64,000 nt of DNA from Streptomyces hokutonensis (lineage in GTDB: Bacteria; Actinomycetota; Actinomycetes; Streptomycetales; Streptomycetaceae), in NCBI RefSeq assembly GCF_000376565.1, contig NZ_BARG01000034.1, positions 62,001 through 126,000 on the forward strand, written 5' to 3'. A program made the translations under genes and the position numbers. The notes under the pieces were generated by a model. It did no database searches, was not told the origin of the DNA, and saw only the letters and a program-made list of their open reading frames with translations. Of the stretch, positions 1 through 9,309 are shown one piece after another; within the stretch, counting starts at the first letter, position 1, and each line of letters opens with the position of its first letter.

Positions 1-448
1 GGAGCAGGAACAGCGGCTTGATGCCGAGCTGGTCGCGGACGAGCACCAGGTCACCGGTGCGCTCGTCGAAGATGCCGAAGGCGAACATGCCGCGCAGCCG
101 GGGCAGACAGTCGGTGCCCCAGCGCCGCCAGGCCTCCAGGACCACCTCGGTGTCGGAGGTGCCGCGGAAGCGGACCCCGGTGGCCTCCAACTCGGCGCGG
201 AGTTCGGGCGCGTTGTACAGCTCGCCGTTGTACGTCAGGGCGAGGCCGTCCGAGACCATCGGCTGGGCGCCGGTCTCCGACAGGTCGACGATGGCCAGCC
301 GGCGGTGTCCGAGCTGCACTTCGCCGTCACCCAGGGGGTGGCCGTAGCGGCCCGAGCCGTCGGGGCCGCGGTGGGCGAGGGTGTCGGTGAGCCGGTCGGT
401 GACGGCCTTGCCGTCCGGCCATCGGTACGTGCCCGCGATGCCACACAC
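1..448 (-). CDS. asnB: Asparagine synthase (glutamine-hydrolysing), N-terminal part, cut by window edge
   Basis: The protein begins at a GTG giving MCGIAGTYRWPDG, so Cys2 is the N-terminal nucleophile of a class II glutamine amidotransferase once Met is removed. The conserved LAHRGPDG, RLAIVDLSE, YNGELYN and SDTEVVLEAWRRWG blocks follow in family order, so the glutaminase half is intact. The ATP-dependent synthetase half lies outside the window. Asparagine-synthase-like amidotransferases are frequent members of polysaccharide clusters, where the amidated substrate is usually unknown. The start lies two bases after the stop of the upstream gene, with the ribosome site GGAGG inside that gene's last codons, so it is the sixth gene of a leftward exopolysaccharide operon. 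The start is certain; a sugar-modifying role is inference from position. Confidence 0.9.
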   Translation of the reverse strand, partial: MCGIAGTYRWPDGKAVTDRLTDTLAHRGPDGSGRYGHPLGDGEVQLGHRRLAIVDLSETGAQPMVSDGLALTYNGELYNAPELRAELEATGVRFRGTSDTEVVLEAWRRWGTDCLPRLRGMFAFGIFDERTGDLVLVRDQLGIKPLFLL

Positions 449-450
449 GT

Positions 451-1971
451 CTACCGCACCTCCTGGTCGTTGTCCGGGACCCGCGCGGCCCGTATCGGCT
501 GGCGTTCGGTGAGCCGCCTGCCGGTCGCGTTCTGCCAGGTCGGCGGCTCGGTCCGGCCGCGCAGGGCGTTGGCCAGCCCGTCCCACAGGGTGCCGTCGGT
601 CCGGTCGCGCGGATCGGGGTCGATCAGTACGACGCCGATCACCGGGATGCGCTGGTCGGCGAGCTGCCGGGCCACGGTGTGCAGCCAGGCGGCGTTGCCG
701 TGCCCGGCGCGGACGACGAGCACGGTGCGGGTGCCGAGGTACTGGAGGTCGGTCCACGCCGTGCCGGGTGCCACCGAGCCGACGCCGATCCGCTGGTCCC
801 GCGGGGACACGGTCGCGGCCTTCTCGCCGCCGACCACGGTGGGGTCCCCCGGTTTCGGGCGGCGGCCCGAGAGCTGGGTGCCGGGGAGGCCGTCGACGAC
901 GGTCACCGGACCGTCCTCCCCCAGTGCCCGGGCGAGACCGAGGGCGATCCCGGCCGTGCTGCGGGCGCAGCCGAGTTCCAGCAGCGACAGCGGTTCCGCC
1001 GCGCCGCGCGAGGTGCGGGCCAGCGTGGTGGTGAGGCGTTCGCGTGCCACCCGGGTCCGCCTGCGCTGCCACACCCTGCCGGAGCGGCGGGGCAGTTCGG
1101 CGATGACCGAGGCGCCGAGGTTCGCCGCGATGTCCCGGCGCAGCACGGGCCGGTCCGTGACGACCACGCCGACCGCGGCGAGCGCCAGGCCGAGGAAGAG
1201 CCCGAGGACGAGGCCGACCACGCCGTCGGTGACGAGCGCCTTGGGCAGCGAGTGCGCCACCGGGCGCGGGGCGTCCACGATCTGGGTGCCGGCGACGAGC
1301 TGGGGCGCTCCGACGCGGGCCTCCTCGGCGCGCTGGCCGAAGTCGGAGATCTGCGAGGTGAGTTCGGCCCGCCGGGCGAACAGCGACTCCAGGTTCGCCG
1401 CGTCCTTGGGGTCGCTGTCGGGCGACCGGCCGCCGATCGACTTGTTGACGTCGGCGAGCTCCGCCTGCATCCGGGCCTGCTGATCGAGCAGGCCCTGGGC
1501 GTTGGCGTTCGCGATGTCGTTGATGCGCTTGGCGTGGTCCGCGACGAACGCCTGGGCCAGTGCCTTGGCCCGGGCCACCGCCTCCGCGTCGGTCTTGCCC
1601 GTCACATCGATCTCGAGGACGTTGTTGGTGAGTCCGGTGCCCCGGTAGTCCTTCATGAAGTCCTCGGGTTTCTCCGGGGACTTGAGGATCTTCAGGGCCG
1701 CACCGGCGATCCGCGAGGTAGCCAGCAGCTGGGCGTCGGTGCGGATCAGTGTTCCGGTGTCGTTCGGCTGGTCCTCCTGGTGCGCGACCAGCACCTTGGT
1801 CACGGCGGCCGGGGCCGGTGGCATGAGGACCGCCACGGCCGCGCCGGCCAGCATCCCGAGGAGCGCCATGGCACCCCACAGGCGGCGGCGTCTGCGCACC
1901 GCGACCACCAGTGCCTGGAGGTCGAGGAGCGGGGTGGCGGCCGACGACTCCGAAGTCGTGCTCGTCGTCAC
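451..1971 (-). CDS. Wzz-like chain-length/export protein with degenerate kinase domain (copy 2)
   Basis: A 506-residue membrane protein of the polysaccharide co-polymerase type. A first transmembrane segment lies near residues 30-50 (LLGMLAGAAVAVL), a long periplasmic-type region with coiled-coil character follows, and a second segment lies near 225-250 (VVGLVLGLFLGLALAAVGVVV). A cytoplasmic tail follows that resembles a tyrosine autokinase fold (LELGCARSTAGIALGLARAL) but lacks the Walker A lysine, so it is probably not a kinase. These proteins set chain length and help export exopolysaccharide. The GTG start (VTTSTTSESSAA) overlaps the preceding stop in GTGA, with GGAG just upstream. This start removes a long out-of-frame-looking N-terminal extension that an ATG further up would add. 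It is paired with the similar gene immediately upstream. Confidence 0.82.
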   Translation of the reverse strand: MTTSTTSESSAATPLLDLQALVVAVRRRRRLWGAMALLGMLAGAAVAVLMPPAPAAVTKVLVAHQEDQPNDTGTLIRTDAQLLATSRIAGAALKILKSPEKPEDFMKDYRGTGLTNNVLEIDVTGKTDAEAVARAKALAQAFVADHAKRINDIANANAQGLLDQQARMQAELADVNKSIGGRSPDSDPKDAANLESLFARRAELTSQISDFGQRAEEARVGAPQLVAGTQIVDAPRPVAHSLPKALVTDGVVGLVLGLFLGLALAAVGVVVTDRPVLRRDIAANLGASVIAELPRRSGRVWQRRRTRVARERLTTTLARTSRGAAEPLSLLELGCARSTAGIALGLARALGEDGPVTVVDGLPGTQLSGRRPKPGDPTVVGGEKAATVSPRDQRIGVGSVAPGTAWTDLQYLGTRTVLVVRAGHGNAAWLHTVARQLADQRIPVIGVVLIDPDPRDRTDGTLWDGLANALRGRTEPPTWQNATGRRLTERQPIRAARVPDNDQEVR

Positions 1972-3335
1972 GCTGGATCTCCTGTCGCGTGGCCGTGTAC
2001 CGCGAACGTCAAAGTGGCGTCGTCGGAAAGTCGGTCGGCGGTTTCCGTCGGGCGGGTGCGGACCGTGCCGGCGACGACGACGCCGACGAGCTCGTGCCCG
2101 CCGTCCGCGCACGCCTCGGCGATGCCGGCGAGTTCGGCGGCGGTCCAGCTCCCCGCGCTGAGGACGGCGAGGGCACCGGACTCGGCCTCGCGGTCCGGCA
2201 CGATCGGCCGGTCCACCGAGACCTCCACGACCCGCAGCCGGGGGTCGTTGGTGGCCTCGGCGACGAGCTGTCCGGCGGCCAGCCGGGCGACCTCGTCTCC
2301 TTCCGGTACGACGACCAGCAGCCGCCGGGGGGCGGGCAGTTGATCTCTGAGGCGGGCGCACACCCGCCGGTAGCGGATCCGCCGCTCGGCCTCGTCGCCG
2401 GACCGCTGCGGGGGCGGTACGTCCCACCGGACGTCCATGCCGAGCAGCCGGCGGAGCCGGGCCCGCGTGCCGTGGCTGTCGGGCCGGTGCCCGTGCCGTT
2501 CGCCGGGCACGTCGACGGTGCCGAGGAACGGCGAGCCGAGCGCGGCGGCGATCTCCGGTTCGGTGCGCAGTCTGCGGCTCACCCGGGCGGCAGCGAGATG
2601 GGCGACGACCGCGAGCACGAAGAACAGCAGCGCCCCGGCGACGACGAGTTGCATGCGCGTCGGCGCCGCCGCTCCGGTCGGCCGGGGGGCCGGACCCATG
2701 ACGACCATGCTGGCCTTGGCGGACGCCGGGTTGGCCTCCTCCAGCTTCTTCATGGCGTCCTGGAGCCCGGTGCGCAGTCCCTCCAGCTCGGTGCGGGCCT
2801 GCACGCCCTCGACGGTCTGCCCCGGGTCCGCCGCCTCGGCCAGGTCGGTGATACGGCGGTTGGTCTCGGCCACCTGCTTGCGCAGCGCCTCGGTCGCCGT
2901 GTCCGCCGCGGGGTCGGTGCTGCCGCCCGCGATGCGGGTGGCGAAGGTGACGAACTGCTGGGCCAGCTGGTCGGAGAGCCGCTGGGCGCGCTCCGGGGTG
3001 TCGGCCGTACCGGAAACCTTGATGATGTTCCCGTCGTCCGCCTTGGCACTGACGTCCTTCTGCAGCTCGGTGCCGCTGACGCCCCACTTCAGCGCGTCGG
3101 CCGCGCGGTCGACCACCGCCGAACTGGTGGCGATGTCCACCTGGGTCAGCAGTTCGCGCTCTTCCCACTGGCCCGGCAGCAGCACCGATGCCTCTGCCGT
3201 GTAGCGCGGCGGAAGCAGCAGCACCGAGGTGCCGTAGCCGAAGAGCGCGCCCGCTACGGCGAGGACGGCCAGGAGCCGCCACCGCCGACGGAGAATCCGT
3301 CCGATCGTGACCAGGCGGATCGTGTCGTCATTCAA
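1968..3335 (-). CDS. Wzz-like chain-length/export protein with degenerate kinase domain (copy 1)
   Basis: A 455-residue polysaccharide co-polymerase-like protein. The N-terminus IGRILRRRWRLLAVLAVAGALFG is a basic patch and the first membrane helix (about residues 12-35). The PPRYTAEASVLL block is typical of the Wzz domain, and a second helix lies near 225-250 (VVAGALLFFVLAVVAHLAA). The C-terminal third has a nucleotide-binding-like core (LLVVVPEGDEVARLAAGQLV) without a real Walker A motif. The start is TTG and overlaps the stop of the glycosyltransferase gene in TTGA, a four-base coupling. With the next gene it forms a tandem pair, an arrangement that suggests a hetero-complex controlling polymer length or export; this is inferred. 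Confidence 0.82.
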   Translation of the reverse strand: MNDDTIRLVTIGRILRRRWRLLAVLAVAGALFGYGTSVLLLPPRYTAEASVLLPGQWEERELLTQVDIATSSAVVDRAADALKWGVSGTELQKDVSAKADDGNIIKVSGTADTPERAQRLSDQLAQQFVTFATRIAGGSTDPAADTATEALRKQVAETNRRITDLAEAADPGQTVEGVQARTELEGLRTGLQDAMKKLEEANPASAKASMVVMGPAPRPTGAAAPTRMQLVVAGALLFFVLAVVAHLAAARVSRRLRTEPEIAAALGSPFLGTVDVPGERHGHRPDSHGTRARLRRLLGMDVRWDVPPPQRSGDEAERRIRYRRVCARLRDQLPAPRRLLVVVPEGDEVARLAAGQLVAEATNDPRLRVVEVSVDRPIVPDREAESGALAVLSAGSWTAAELAGIAEACADGGHELVGVVVAGTVRTRPTETADRLSDDATLTFAVHGHATGDPA

Positions 3336-4597
3336 TGGTGCGGCCTCTTCCCCGTACGGACCGGCCCACCCGCGGACACCGGGGCTTGGTCCCGGCAGGC
3401 GGCGGCATAGGCGGCGAGCAGTGACGCTTGCGAGTTCTCCCAGGACAGCGGTCCGCTGATCCGCTCCTGGCCGGTCTTCCCCATCCGGGCCCGCTTCTCC
3501 GGGTCGTCGAGGAGCAGCGCGATCAGCTTGGCGAACTGGGCCTCGTCGTTGGCGGGCGCGTAGACGGCGGCGTCACCGGCGGAGACGCGTGCCTCCCGAA
3601 GGTCGAACGAGACGATGGGCCGTCCCATCGCCATGTACTCCAGGACCTTGTTCATGGTCGACACGTCGTTGAGCGGGTTGTGCGGGTCGGGGGAAAGGCA
3701 GACGTCGGCGGTGCACAGGTAGCGCACCAGGTCGGCGTCCGGGATGCGTCCGGTGAACTGCACCTGGTCGGTCAGACCGAGCTCCCGGGACAGTTCGACC
3801 ATCGCGTCGAAGGCGTCGCCGGCGCCGACGAAGACCGCGTGCCAGTCGGTGCGTCCGACCTCGTCGCGGAGTTTCGCCAGGGCCCGCAGGGCGTAGTCGA
3901 CGCCGTCCTGGGGGCCCATGACGCCGAGGTAGCACAGCAGATGGGGCTTGCCGCGCTTCAACTCCGTCTCCGGGGGCACCGGTTGGAAACGGTCGGTCGC
4001 GGGCGCGCTGCGCACCACGAAGACGTCCTCGGGCCGCTTGCCACCGCGGCTCAGCGCGACGTCCTTGTAGCTCTCGTTGGTGGCGAGCACGATGTCCGCG
4101 GCCCGGTAGGTGCGCCGCTCCAGCGCGCACACGGCGCGGTAGAGGAGGTCCTCGCCACGGTCGAAGCGGGAGAGGTAGAGCTCGGGCACCAGGTCGTGCT
4201 GGTCGAAGACGAAGCGCGCGCCGCGCCGCTTCATCCACAGGGCCGGCAGAAACAGCAGGTCGGGCGGGTTGCAGGCGTGCACCACGTCGACCGGGCCGAC
4301 CTTGCGGGCCAGCCGGAGCGTGTGCCACAGCGCCGATCCGTACTCCCGCAGATAGCCGGCGGGACCTCCGGTGGCCGCGCGCAACGGGTAGCGGTGGATC
4401 CGCACCCCGTCGATCACCGCCTCCGCCTCCGTGTCCCGCTTCTCCCCCTGGGGGCAGATGACGTGCACTTCCCAGCCCGCGTCGCGCAGCGTGGTGCACT
4501 CCTGCCACACCCGTCGGTCGAAGGGGACCGACAGGTTCTCCACCAGGATCAGCGCGCGACGCTTCGTGCCGTCGCCACTGGTCTCGTTACCAAGCAA
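3332..4597 (-). CDS. GT4-family glycosyltransferase
   Basis: A 421-residue GT-B glycosyltransferase. The N-terminal half opens with LILVENLSVPFDRRVWQE, the pattern of the WbuB/fucosyl-transferase-like branch. The C-terminal GT1 domain shows LCYLGVMGPQDGVDYAL near residue 225, then FVGAGDAFD, TGRIPDADLVRYL, DPHNPLNDVSTMNKVLEYMA and the nucleotide-binding acidic residues around PIVSFDLREARVSAGDAA. It would transfer a sugar from a nucleotide donor onto the lipid-linked repeat unit on the cytoplasmic face of the membrane. The start is TTG (MLGNETSG), overlapping the end of the nucleotide-sugar dehydrogenase gene by eleven bases. No better in-frame start is visible. Donor and acceptor cannot be read from sequence. 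Confidence 0.86.
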   Translation of the reverse strand: MLGNETSGDGTKRRALILVENLSVPFDRRVWQECTTLRDAGWEVHVICPQGEKRDTEAEAVIDGVRIHRYPLRAATGGPAGYLREYGSALWHTLRLARKVGPVDVVHACNPPDLLFLPALWMKRRGARFVFDQHDLVPELYLSRFDRGEDLLYRAVCALERRTYRAADIVLATNESYKDVALSRGGKRPEDVFVVRSAPATDRFQPVPPETELKRGKPHLLCYLGVMGPQDGVDYALRALAKLRDEVGRTDWHAVFVGAGDAFDAMVELSRELGLTDQVQFTGRIPDADLVRYLCTADVCLSPDPHNPLNDVSTMNKVLEYMAMGRPIVSFDLREARVSAGDAAVYAPANDEAQFAKLIALLLDDPEKRARMGKTGQERISGPLSWENSQASLLAAYAAACRDQAPVSAGGPVRTGKRPHH

Positions 4598-5903
4598 GGC
4601 CTATGTACCCCGGTTCGGTCCGGCGCGCGTCGGCGTCGGGAAGGCGGATGAGGTCGATGATCGCCGGGTCGCCCGTGTGGGGCAGCGCCGACAGTACGGT
4701 CGCGTCCTTGGTGCCCACCAGGCACACCTCGGCGTGGTCCAGCACCTCGTCGACGGAGTCGGCGAGCAGTTGCGCGAGGTGCGGCAGGCGGCTCTCGATG
4801 TACTCGCGGTTGGCGCCGAGCAGCCGGGAGAGGCTCACGTTGGCGTCGTAGATCTTGAGGTCGTAGCCCTTGCCGAAGAGCCGCTCGGCGAGTTCGACGA
4901 GCGGGCTCTCGCGGAGGTCGTCGGTGCCAGGCTTGAAGGAGAGTCCGAACAGGCCCACCTTGCGCTTGCCGCTGCGCTCGACCAGGTCCACCGCGCGCTG
5001 GAGGTGGTCGGCGTTGGAGGCGAGCACGTGGGAGAGGATGGGCACCGAGACGTCGGCCCGCTGTGCCGCGAAGACCAGGCTGCGCAGGTCCTTGGGCAGG
5101 CAGGAGCCGCCGAAGGCGAAGCCGGGGCGCAGGTAGGCGGGGCTGATGTTCAGCTTGCGGTCGGCGAGGAAGACGTCCATCACCTGGTGCGAGTCCACGC
5201 CGAGGGCCTGGCACACGGCTCCCAGTTCGTTCGCGAAGCCGATCTTGAGGCCGTGGAAGGCGTTGTCCGCGTACTTGATCGCCTCGGCCGTCGGGATCGG
5301 CACCCGGAACACCTCGCCGGGCAGGCCGTCGTAGAGCGCCGCGACCGCGTCGCCACTGGCCGGGTCGAGTTCGCCGATGACGGTCTTCGGCGGGTCGAAG
5401 AAGTCCTTGACGCTGGTGCCCTCGCGCAGGAACTCCGGGTTGACCGCGACCCCGATGTCCACACCTGCGGTGCCGCCGACGTGCTTCTCCAGGATCGGCA
5501 CCAGCAGGTTCAGGCAGGTGCCGGGGAGCATGGTGCTGCGGAACACGACGGTCTGGCGGCCGCCCCGCTCGGCGAGCGCGGCGCCGATCTCCTCGGTGAC
5601 CCGCTCCAAGTAGGTGGTGCACAGGCTGCCGTTGGGCTCCGACGGGGTGCCCACGCAGATCAGCGACACCTCGCTGTCCGCGATCGCCTCGCGGACGTCG
5701 CGGGTGGCGCGCAGGGCTCCGGTGCGTACGACTTCGGCGATGAGTTCGCCGATACGTTCCTCCACCACGGGTGCCTTGCCGTCGTTGACCAGGTCGACCT
5801 TCACCTGGTTGACGTCCACCCCGATGACCTCGTGGCCCATGCTGGCCAGGCACGCGGCCGACACACAGCCCACGTAGCCGAGCCCGAAGACGCTGACTCT
5901 CAT
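4587..5903 (-). CDS. Nucleotide-sugar dehydrogenase (UDP-glucose/GDP-mannose 6-dehydrogenase family)
   Basis: A 438-residue NAD-dependent four-electron oxidase that would make a nucleotide-linked uronic acid for the exopolysaccharide. The Rossmann motif is VFGLGYVGCVSAACLA at residues 5-20. NPEFLREGTSVKDFF near 155 is the sugar-binding loop, KYADNAFHGLKIGFANE near 210 carries the catalytic Lys/Asn, and GGSCLPKD near 265 holds the nucleophilic Cys. The CLPKD rather than CFPKD form leans toward the AlgD-like GDP-mannose branch, but the substrate is not settled. A good ribosome site (GGGAGAG, seven bases before ATG) supports the start. It lies 70 bases downstream of the sugar-phosphate transferase gene. 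Confidence 0.88.
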   Translation of the reverse strand: MRVSVFGLGYVGCVSAACLASMGHEVIGVDVNQVKVDLVNDGKAPVVEERIGELIAEVVRTGALRATRDVREAIADSEVSLICVGTPSEPNGSLCTTYLERVTEEIGAALAERGGRQTVVFRSTMLPGTCLNLLVPILEKHVGGTAGVDIGVAVNPEFLREGTSVKDFFDPPKTVIGELDPASGDAVAALYDGLPGEVFRVPIPTAEAIKYADNAFHGLKIGFANELGAVCQALGVDSHQVMDVFLADRKLNISPAYLRPGFAFGGSCLPKDLRSLVFAAQRADVSVPILSHVLASNADHLQRAVDLVERSGKRKVGLFGLSFKPGTDDLRESPLVELAERLFGKGYDLKIYDANVSLSRLLGANREYIESRLPHLAQLLADSVDEVLDHAEVCLVGTKDATVLSALPHTGDPAIIDLIRLPDADARRTEPGYIGLAW

Positions 5904-5973
5904 GACCGGTCTCTCCCCCCAGGCAGGCCCCTGCGGCCTGCGGTCCGCGCGCCGGTCGGACGACCCCCGCGCA

Positions 5974-7518
5974 TCAGTAGGCCCCCTGCCCGTGGATCAC
6001 GGCACGCAAGGTCTTCCACAAGATCACTGTGTCGAGGGCGAGCGACCAGTCCTCGACGTACCTCAGGTCGAGGCGGACGGCCTCCTCCCACGGCAGGTCG
6101 CTGCGTCCGCTGATCTGCCACAGGCCGGTGAGCCCGGGTTTGACCAGCAGCCGTCTTCGGATGTCCGGGTCGTACGCGGCGGACTCCTCCGGCAGCGGGG
6201 GCCGGGGTCCGACGAGCGACATGGATCCGGTGAGTACGTTGAAGAGCTGCGGGAGTTCGTCGATCGAGTACCGGCGCAGCACCGTGCCGACCCGGGTCAC
6301 CCGGGGATCGCGGCGGAGCTTGAACAGCAGGCCCGCGCCCTCGTTGCGGTCGGCCAGTTCCGCGCGTGCCCGGTGGGCGTCGGCGACCATGCTGCGGAAC
6401 TTGAGCATGGTGAACTCGTGGCCGTCCTTGCCGACCCGGCGCTGGCGGTAGAACACTCCGCCCCGGCTGTCCATCAGCACGAACAGCGCGACGAGGACCA
6501 TCAGCGGCGCGAACACGATCAGCAGGATCGCGGCGCCCAGCCGGTCGACGACCCCTTTGATCGCCCGGCGGCCTCCGGTGAAGGTCGGCATGCTGACCCG
6601 CAGCAGCGGTATCCCGAGCACCGCGTCGACGTGCAGGCGGGGGCCGGCCACCTCCATCAGCACGGGGGCGACGATCATCTCGGCGTCGCTGCCCTCGAGG
6701 TTCCAGGCCAGGCGCTGCAGGCGGTCCGGTGACCAGTGCGGGTCCGGGGTGACCGCGACGACCCGGTAGCCGTCGTGGCGTACGTGCTTGGCGACGTCCT
6801 CCAGCAGCCCTATGACCGGCACGCCGTCCAACTGGTCGCCGTCCAGGCCGCCTTGATCGCCGTCGACGCCGCGGCCGTCCGTCGTGCACACGGCCTCCAC
6901 CCGCCAGCCGAGGTGCGGGAACTTGCGGGTCCTGCTGATCAGATCGCGCACGGTCGCCGGGCTCCCGGCGGCGAGCACCGGTCTCAGGCAGCGTCCTTCG
7001 TTGCGCTGTTTGTGCAGCCGGAGACGGAGCACATACCGCTCCGTCATGGTGACGATCGCGATCGCGGGGATCGCGACGAAGATCCAGAGCTTGATGTTGG
7101 TCGAGGTCAGAGCGATCCCGCCGAGCGCCAGGACGACGGTCGCCGTGAACAGTGAGCGTCCCAGCCGGCGAAATTCCTCGGCGCCCTGCCCGAGTACGGC
7201 CGGGGACCAAGCGCGGCTCACCGCCAGCGCGCCCAGCACCAGCAGCTGGGTGCCGAAGGCGAGGATGCCCCACTTCTCATGCCAGTTGGCCGCGTCCCGG
7301 GCCCCGAAGAAGTCACCGATCGACGCCACCACACAGGCGGTCGCCACGGTGTCGCTGATGATCACGGTACGTCTGTACCGCTGTTCCCATTCGATCGCCG
7401 GCTGGCCGATCGCCCCGTTCGCCAGACGCTCTCGCGCCGACGGAAAAGGGCCGACTATTCCCCCCTGCCGCACAGAACCCCCCAAGGTCCCCAGTGGTTT
7501 GACGTGGTCGCCGCACAC
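5974..7518 (-). CDS. Polyprenyl-phosphate glycosyl-1-phosphate transferase (exopolysaccharide priming enzyme)
   Basis: A 514-residue WbaP/CpsE-type enzyme that loads the first sugar-1-phosphate onto undecaprenyl phosphate. The N-terminal half has four to five predicted membrane helices (for example ILAFGTQLLVLGALAVSRAW and SLFTATVVLALGGIAL) and a CoA-binding-like nucleotide region. The C-terminal catalytic domain shows VVDRLGAAILLIVFAPLMVLVAL followed by the family blocks DSRGGVFYRQRRVGKDG, MLKFRSM, RRYSIDELPQLFNVLTG, MSLVGPRPPLP, VKPGLTGLWQISGRSD and YVEDWSLALD. I chose GTG at 7518 because GGGGA stands six bases upstream; an ATG twelve codons further up has no such site. It is the first gene of the leftward operon. 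Confidence 0.88.
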   Translation of the reverse strand: MCGDHVKPLGTLGGSVRQGGIVGPFPSARERLANGAIGQPAIEWEQRYRRTVIISDTVATACVVASIGDFFGARDAANWHEKWGILAFGTQLLVLGALAVSRAWSPAVLGQGAEEFRRLGRSLFTATVVLALGGIALTSTNIKLWIFVAIPAIAIVTMTERYVLRLRLHKQRNEGRCLRPVLAAGSPATVRDLISRTRKFPHLGWRVEAVCTTDGRGVDGDQGGLDGDQLDGVPVIGLLEDVAKHVRHDGYRVVAVTPDPHWSPDRLQRLAWNLEGSDAEMIVAPVLMEVAGPRLHVDAVLGIPLLRVSMPTFTGGRRAIKGVVDRLGAAILLIVFAPLMVLVALFVLMDSRGGVFYRQRRVGKDGHEFTMLKFRSMVADAHRARAELADRNEGAGLLFKLRRDPRVTRVGTVLRRYSIDELPQLFNVLTGSMSLVGPRPPLPEESAAYDPDIRRRLLVKPGLTGLWQISGRSDLPWEEAVRLDLRYVEDWSLALDTVILWKTLRAVIHGQGAY

Positions 7519-8240
7519 TGTTCGTCCCCTGCGGGAGGCCCCCGCCCCCCGCACTGCAGCTCCCCCACGGAAGCTCGCACTCCGCTGTTCCCCCTCGGGA
7601 AGTCCGCGCCCCCGGCGCGTGACGTCCCGCCCAAGTCAGATCCTCGCGAACAACCCACCCTGGCAACACCGGACCCGTAGGTCCTGCCAGTCTCTTGAGG
7701 CGCACGGGAACCCGTCGCGGCCTCGGATGCTCTCCATGCCCCAAGCCCCCCTCGGGCTAACAGAGTTGATCACCCCCACGTCCGGCACGAGAGCCACAAC
7801 CGCTGGCCATCCGTATCGCCGGACCCATAGATCATCTTTCGCCGCCTGGTGTCACACCGGGCGAAGCAAGGTCAATCTAGACCATGTGTGCCCGCCTGGA
7901 GAGAGGTCTGTGTGGAATTTGTGCACAACATTTGACGCCGAGTCGATAGATCTCCGACTGCCCGCAGGTGCGCCGGGGACGGAAAACACGCCCTGCGCCC
8001 AGTGACGGCGGGAGTTCTCCGGACCGTTGGCACTGGCAACCCAGGTGCCCTGACGCTGATCGACACTGATCGACTGTGCCAGGAAAGGGGAGTTGATCGC
8101 TCCGGGTACGGCCGGGGCAGTTGGCGCGAACCCGTCGGCCCGGCGTTCGCGGACCTGGCCGGCGATTGGCGGGAAAGCGACCGTCGCCGGGGAGTCGGAG
8201 GCCGTGGCGACCGACGGCCGGAGGTTCCGGTCCCGCCGGA
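7519..8240. other. Gene-poor interval upstream of the exopolysaccharide operon
   Basis: No convincing gene is seen in 722 bases. The stretch 7840-7970 is locally A+T-richer than its surroundings (TCTAGA, GGAATTTGTGCACAACATTTGAC), which suits a promoter or regulatory region for the leftward operon, but no unambiguous -35/-10 pair was found. A 130-codon reading frame (8244 down to 7852) starts in a GTGA overlap with the upstream stop and has high third-position GC for its first half only. It has no recognisable motif and is treated as doubtful. Confidence 0.5.
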
Positions 8241-9194
8241 TCACGTGCCGCGCTGGTGCTGTTCGACGAGTTCCTCGGCCACGACCAGGTCCTGCCAGGA
8301 CATTCCCACGCTCTTGAAGACCGCGGTGCGGTCCGGGGGAAGCGTGCGTGTGCCCCGGACGACGTCCGCCATCGGGATCAGCTCGTCGGTGTGGAGGTGA
8401 CCCTCGCGGATCGCCAGCACGACGTCGCCCGCCTCGCGCAACGCCGTGCGCACGTCCTCGACGACGACGTCTGCGCGAGCCATCAACGGGCCGTCCAGTT
8501 CACGCGCTTCGGGTTCGTGGGATCCCACCGCGATCACGACCGTGCCGTCGGTCAGCTGCGCGGAGTCGAACAGCGGGGTACGGGCGCCGGTGGCGCAGAC
8601 CACGACCTGTGCCCGCCCGAGCCGCGCCGCCACGTCCGCCGAGTCCGCGGCGACGACGGTGGCGTGGGGCGACAGCTGCTCGCGGGCCCGGTCGGGGTGG
8701 CGTACCACGTAGGTGACGTCGGCCAGTTCGACCGCGTCGACGGCCCGGAGCGCGTCCACGCGACCGACCGCCTGGGGGCCCGCGCCGAAGACCACCAGCT
8801 CGATCGGCCGCGTGAACCGGGTGAGCAGCGGAGCGGTCGCCGCGACGGAGACGGCCGGTGTCCGGAGGTTCGTCACCGCGATCCCGTCCATGATCGCCCG
8901 CAGTTCGAGCGTCTCCGCACCGAACAGCAGGTAGGCGCCCTGGATTCGGGGCAGTCCTCGGCTCGGATTCCCCGCGGCGAGCGTCACCGTTTTCAGGCCT
9001 ACGGCGGACGGCCCCGCCGACGGCATGAGCAGCAACTGGCCGCCGGCCACTTCGAGTACGGACCGTTGCAGGTCTTTGCTCGGCTCCAGTCCCGCCCGGA
9101 GCGCGCGGGTCAGGGCCGCTGCCGCCTGCGAGCGGGTCAGTGCCCGCCCGACGTCGGCGGCGGAGAGGATCGGAAGGTGCTCGAGTGATGTCAT
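8241..9194 (-). CDS. Ornithine cyclodeaminase / alanine dehydrogenase family protein
   Basis: A 317-residue NAD(P)-binding protein of the OCD/mu-crystallin family. The catalytic-domain block GNPSRGLPRIQGAYLLF with AIMDGIAVTNLRTPAVS precedes a Rossmann fold, IELVVFGAGPQAVGRVDAL, near residues 120-140. VVVCATGARTPLF and VIAVGSHEPEARELD follow, in the family order. Members deaminate or reduce small amino acids or imines; the substrate here is unknown. I placed the start at ATG 9194 (MTSLEHLPILSAADV), where homologous sequence begins; a longer frame upstream adds low-complexity residues. No strong ribosome site precedes either start. It stands alone between a decayed dehydrogenase and a long empty interval, so no pathway context can be given. 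Confidence 0.78.
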   Translation of the reverse strand: MTSLEHLPILSAADVGRALTRSQAAAALTRALRAGLEPSKDLQRSVLEVAGGQLLLMPSAGPSAVGLKTVTLAAGNPSRGLPRIQGAYLLFGAETLELRAIMDGIAVTNLRTPAVSVAATAPLLTRFTRPIELVVFGAGPQAVGRVDALRAVDAVELADVTYVVRHPDRAREQLSPHATVVAADSADVAARLGRAQVVVCATGARTPLFDSAQLTDGTVVIAVGSHEPEARELDGPLMARADVVVEDVRTALREAGDVVLAIREGHLHTDELIPMADVVRGTRTLPPDRTAVFKSVGMSWQDLVVAEELVEQHQRGT

Positions 9195-9309
9195 CGCAGT
9201 GCGAACCCTGCCCCGGAGGGTCCCCGAGATCAACGGTGAACCGACTCGATCCCCGTACCGGTCGCTCTCGGCGTCGGCGGCCGGCGTTCCGTCGTCCGCG
9301 CTCGAAGGC

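Noticed and set aside
7852-8244. 130-codon minus-strand frame coupled by GTGA to the OCD gene
   Set aside because: High third-position GC in the first half only, no recognisable family, and no independent ribosome site; probably not a gene, though a decayed remnant is possible.
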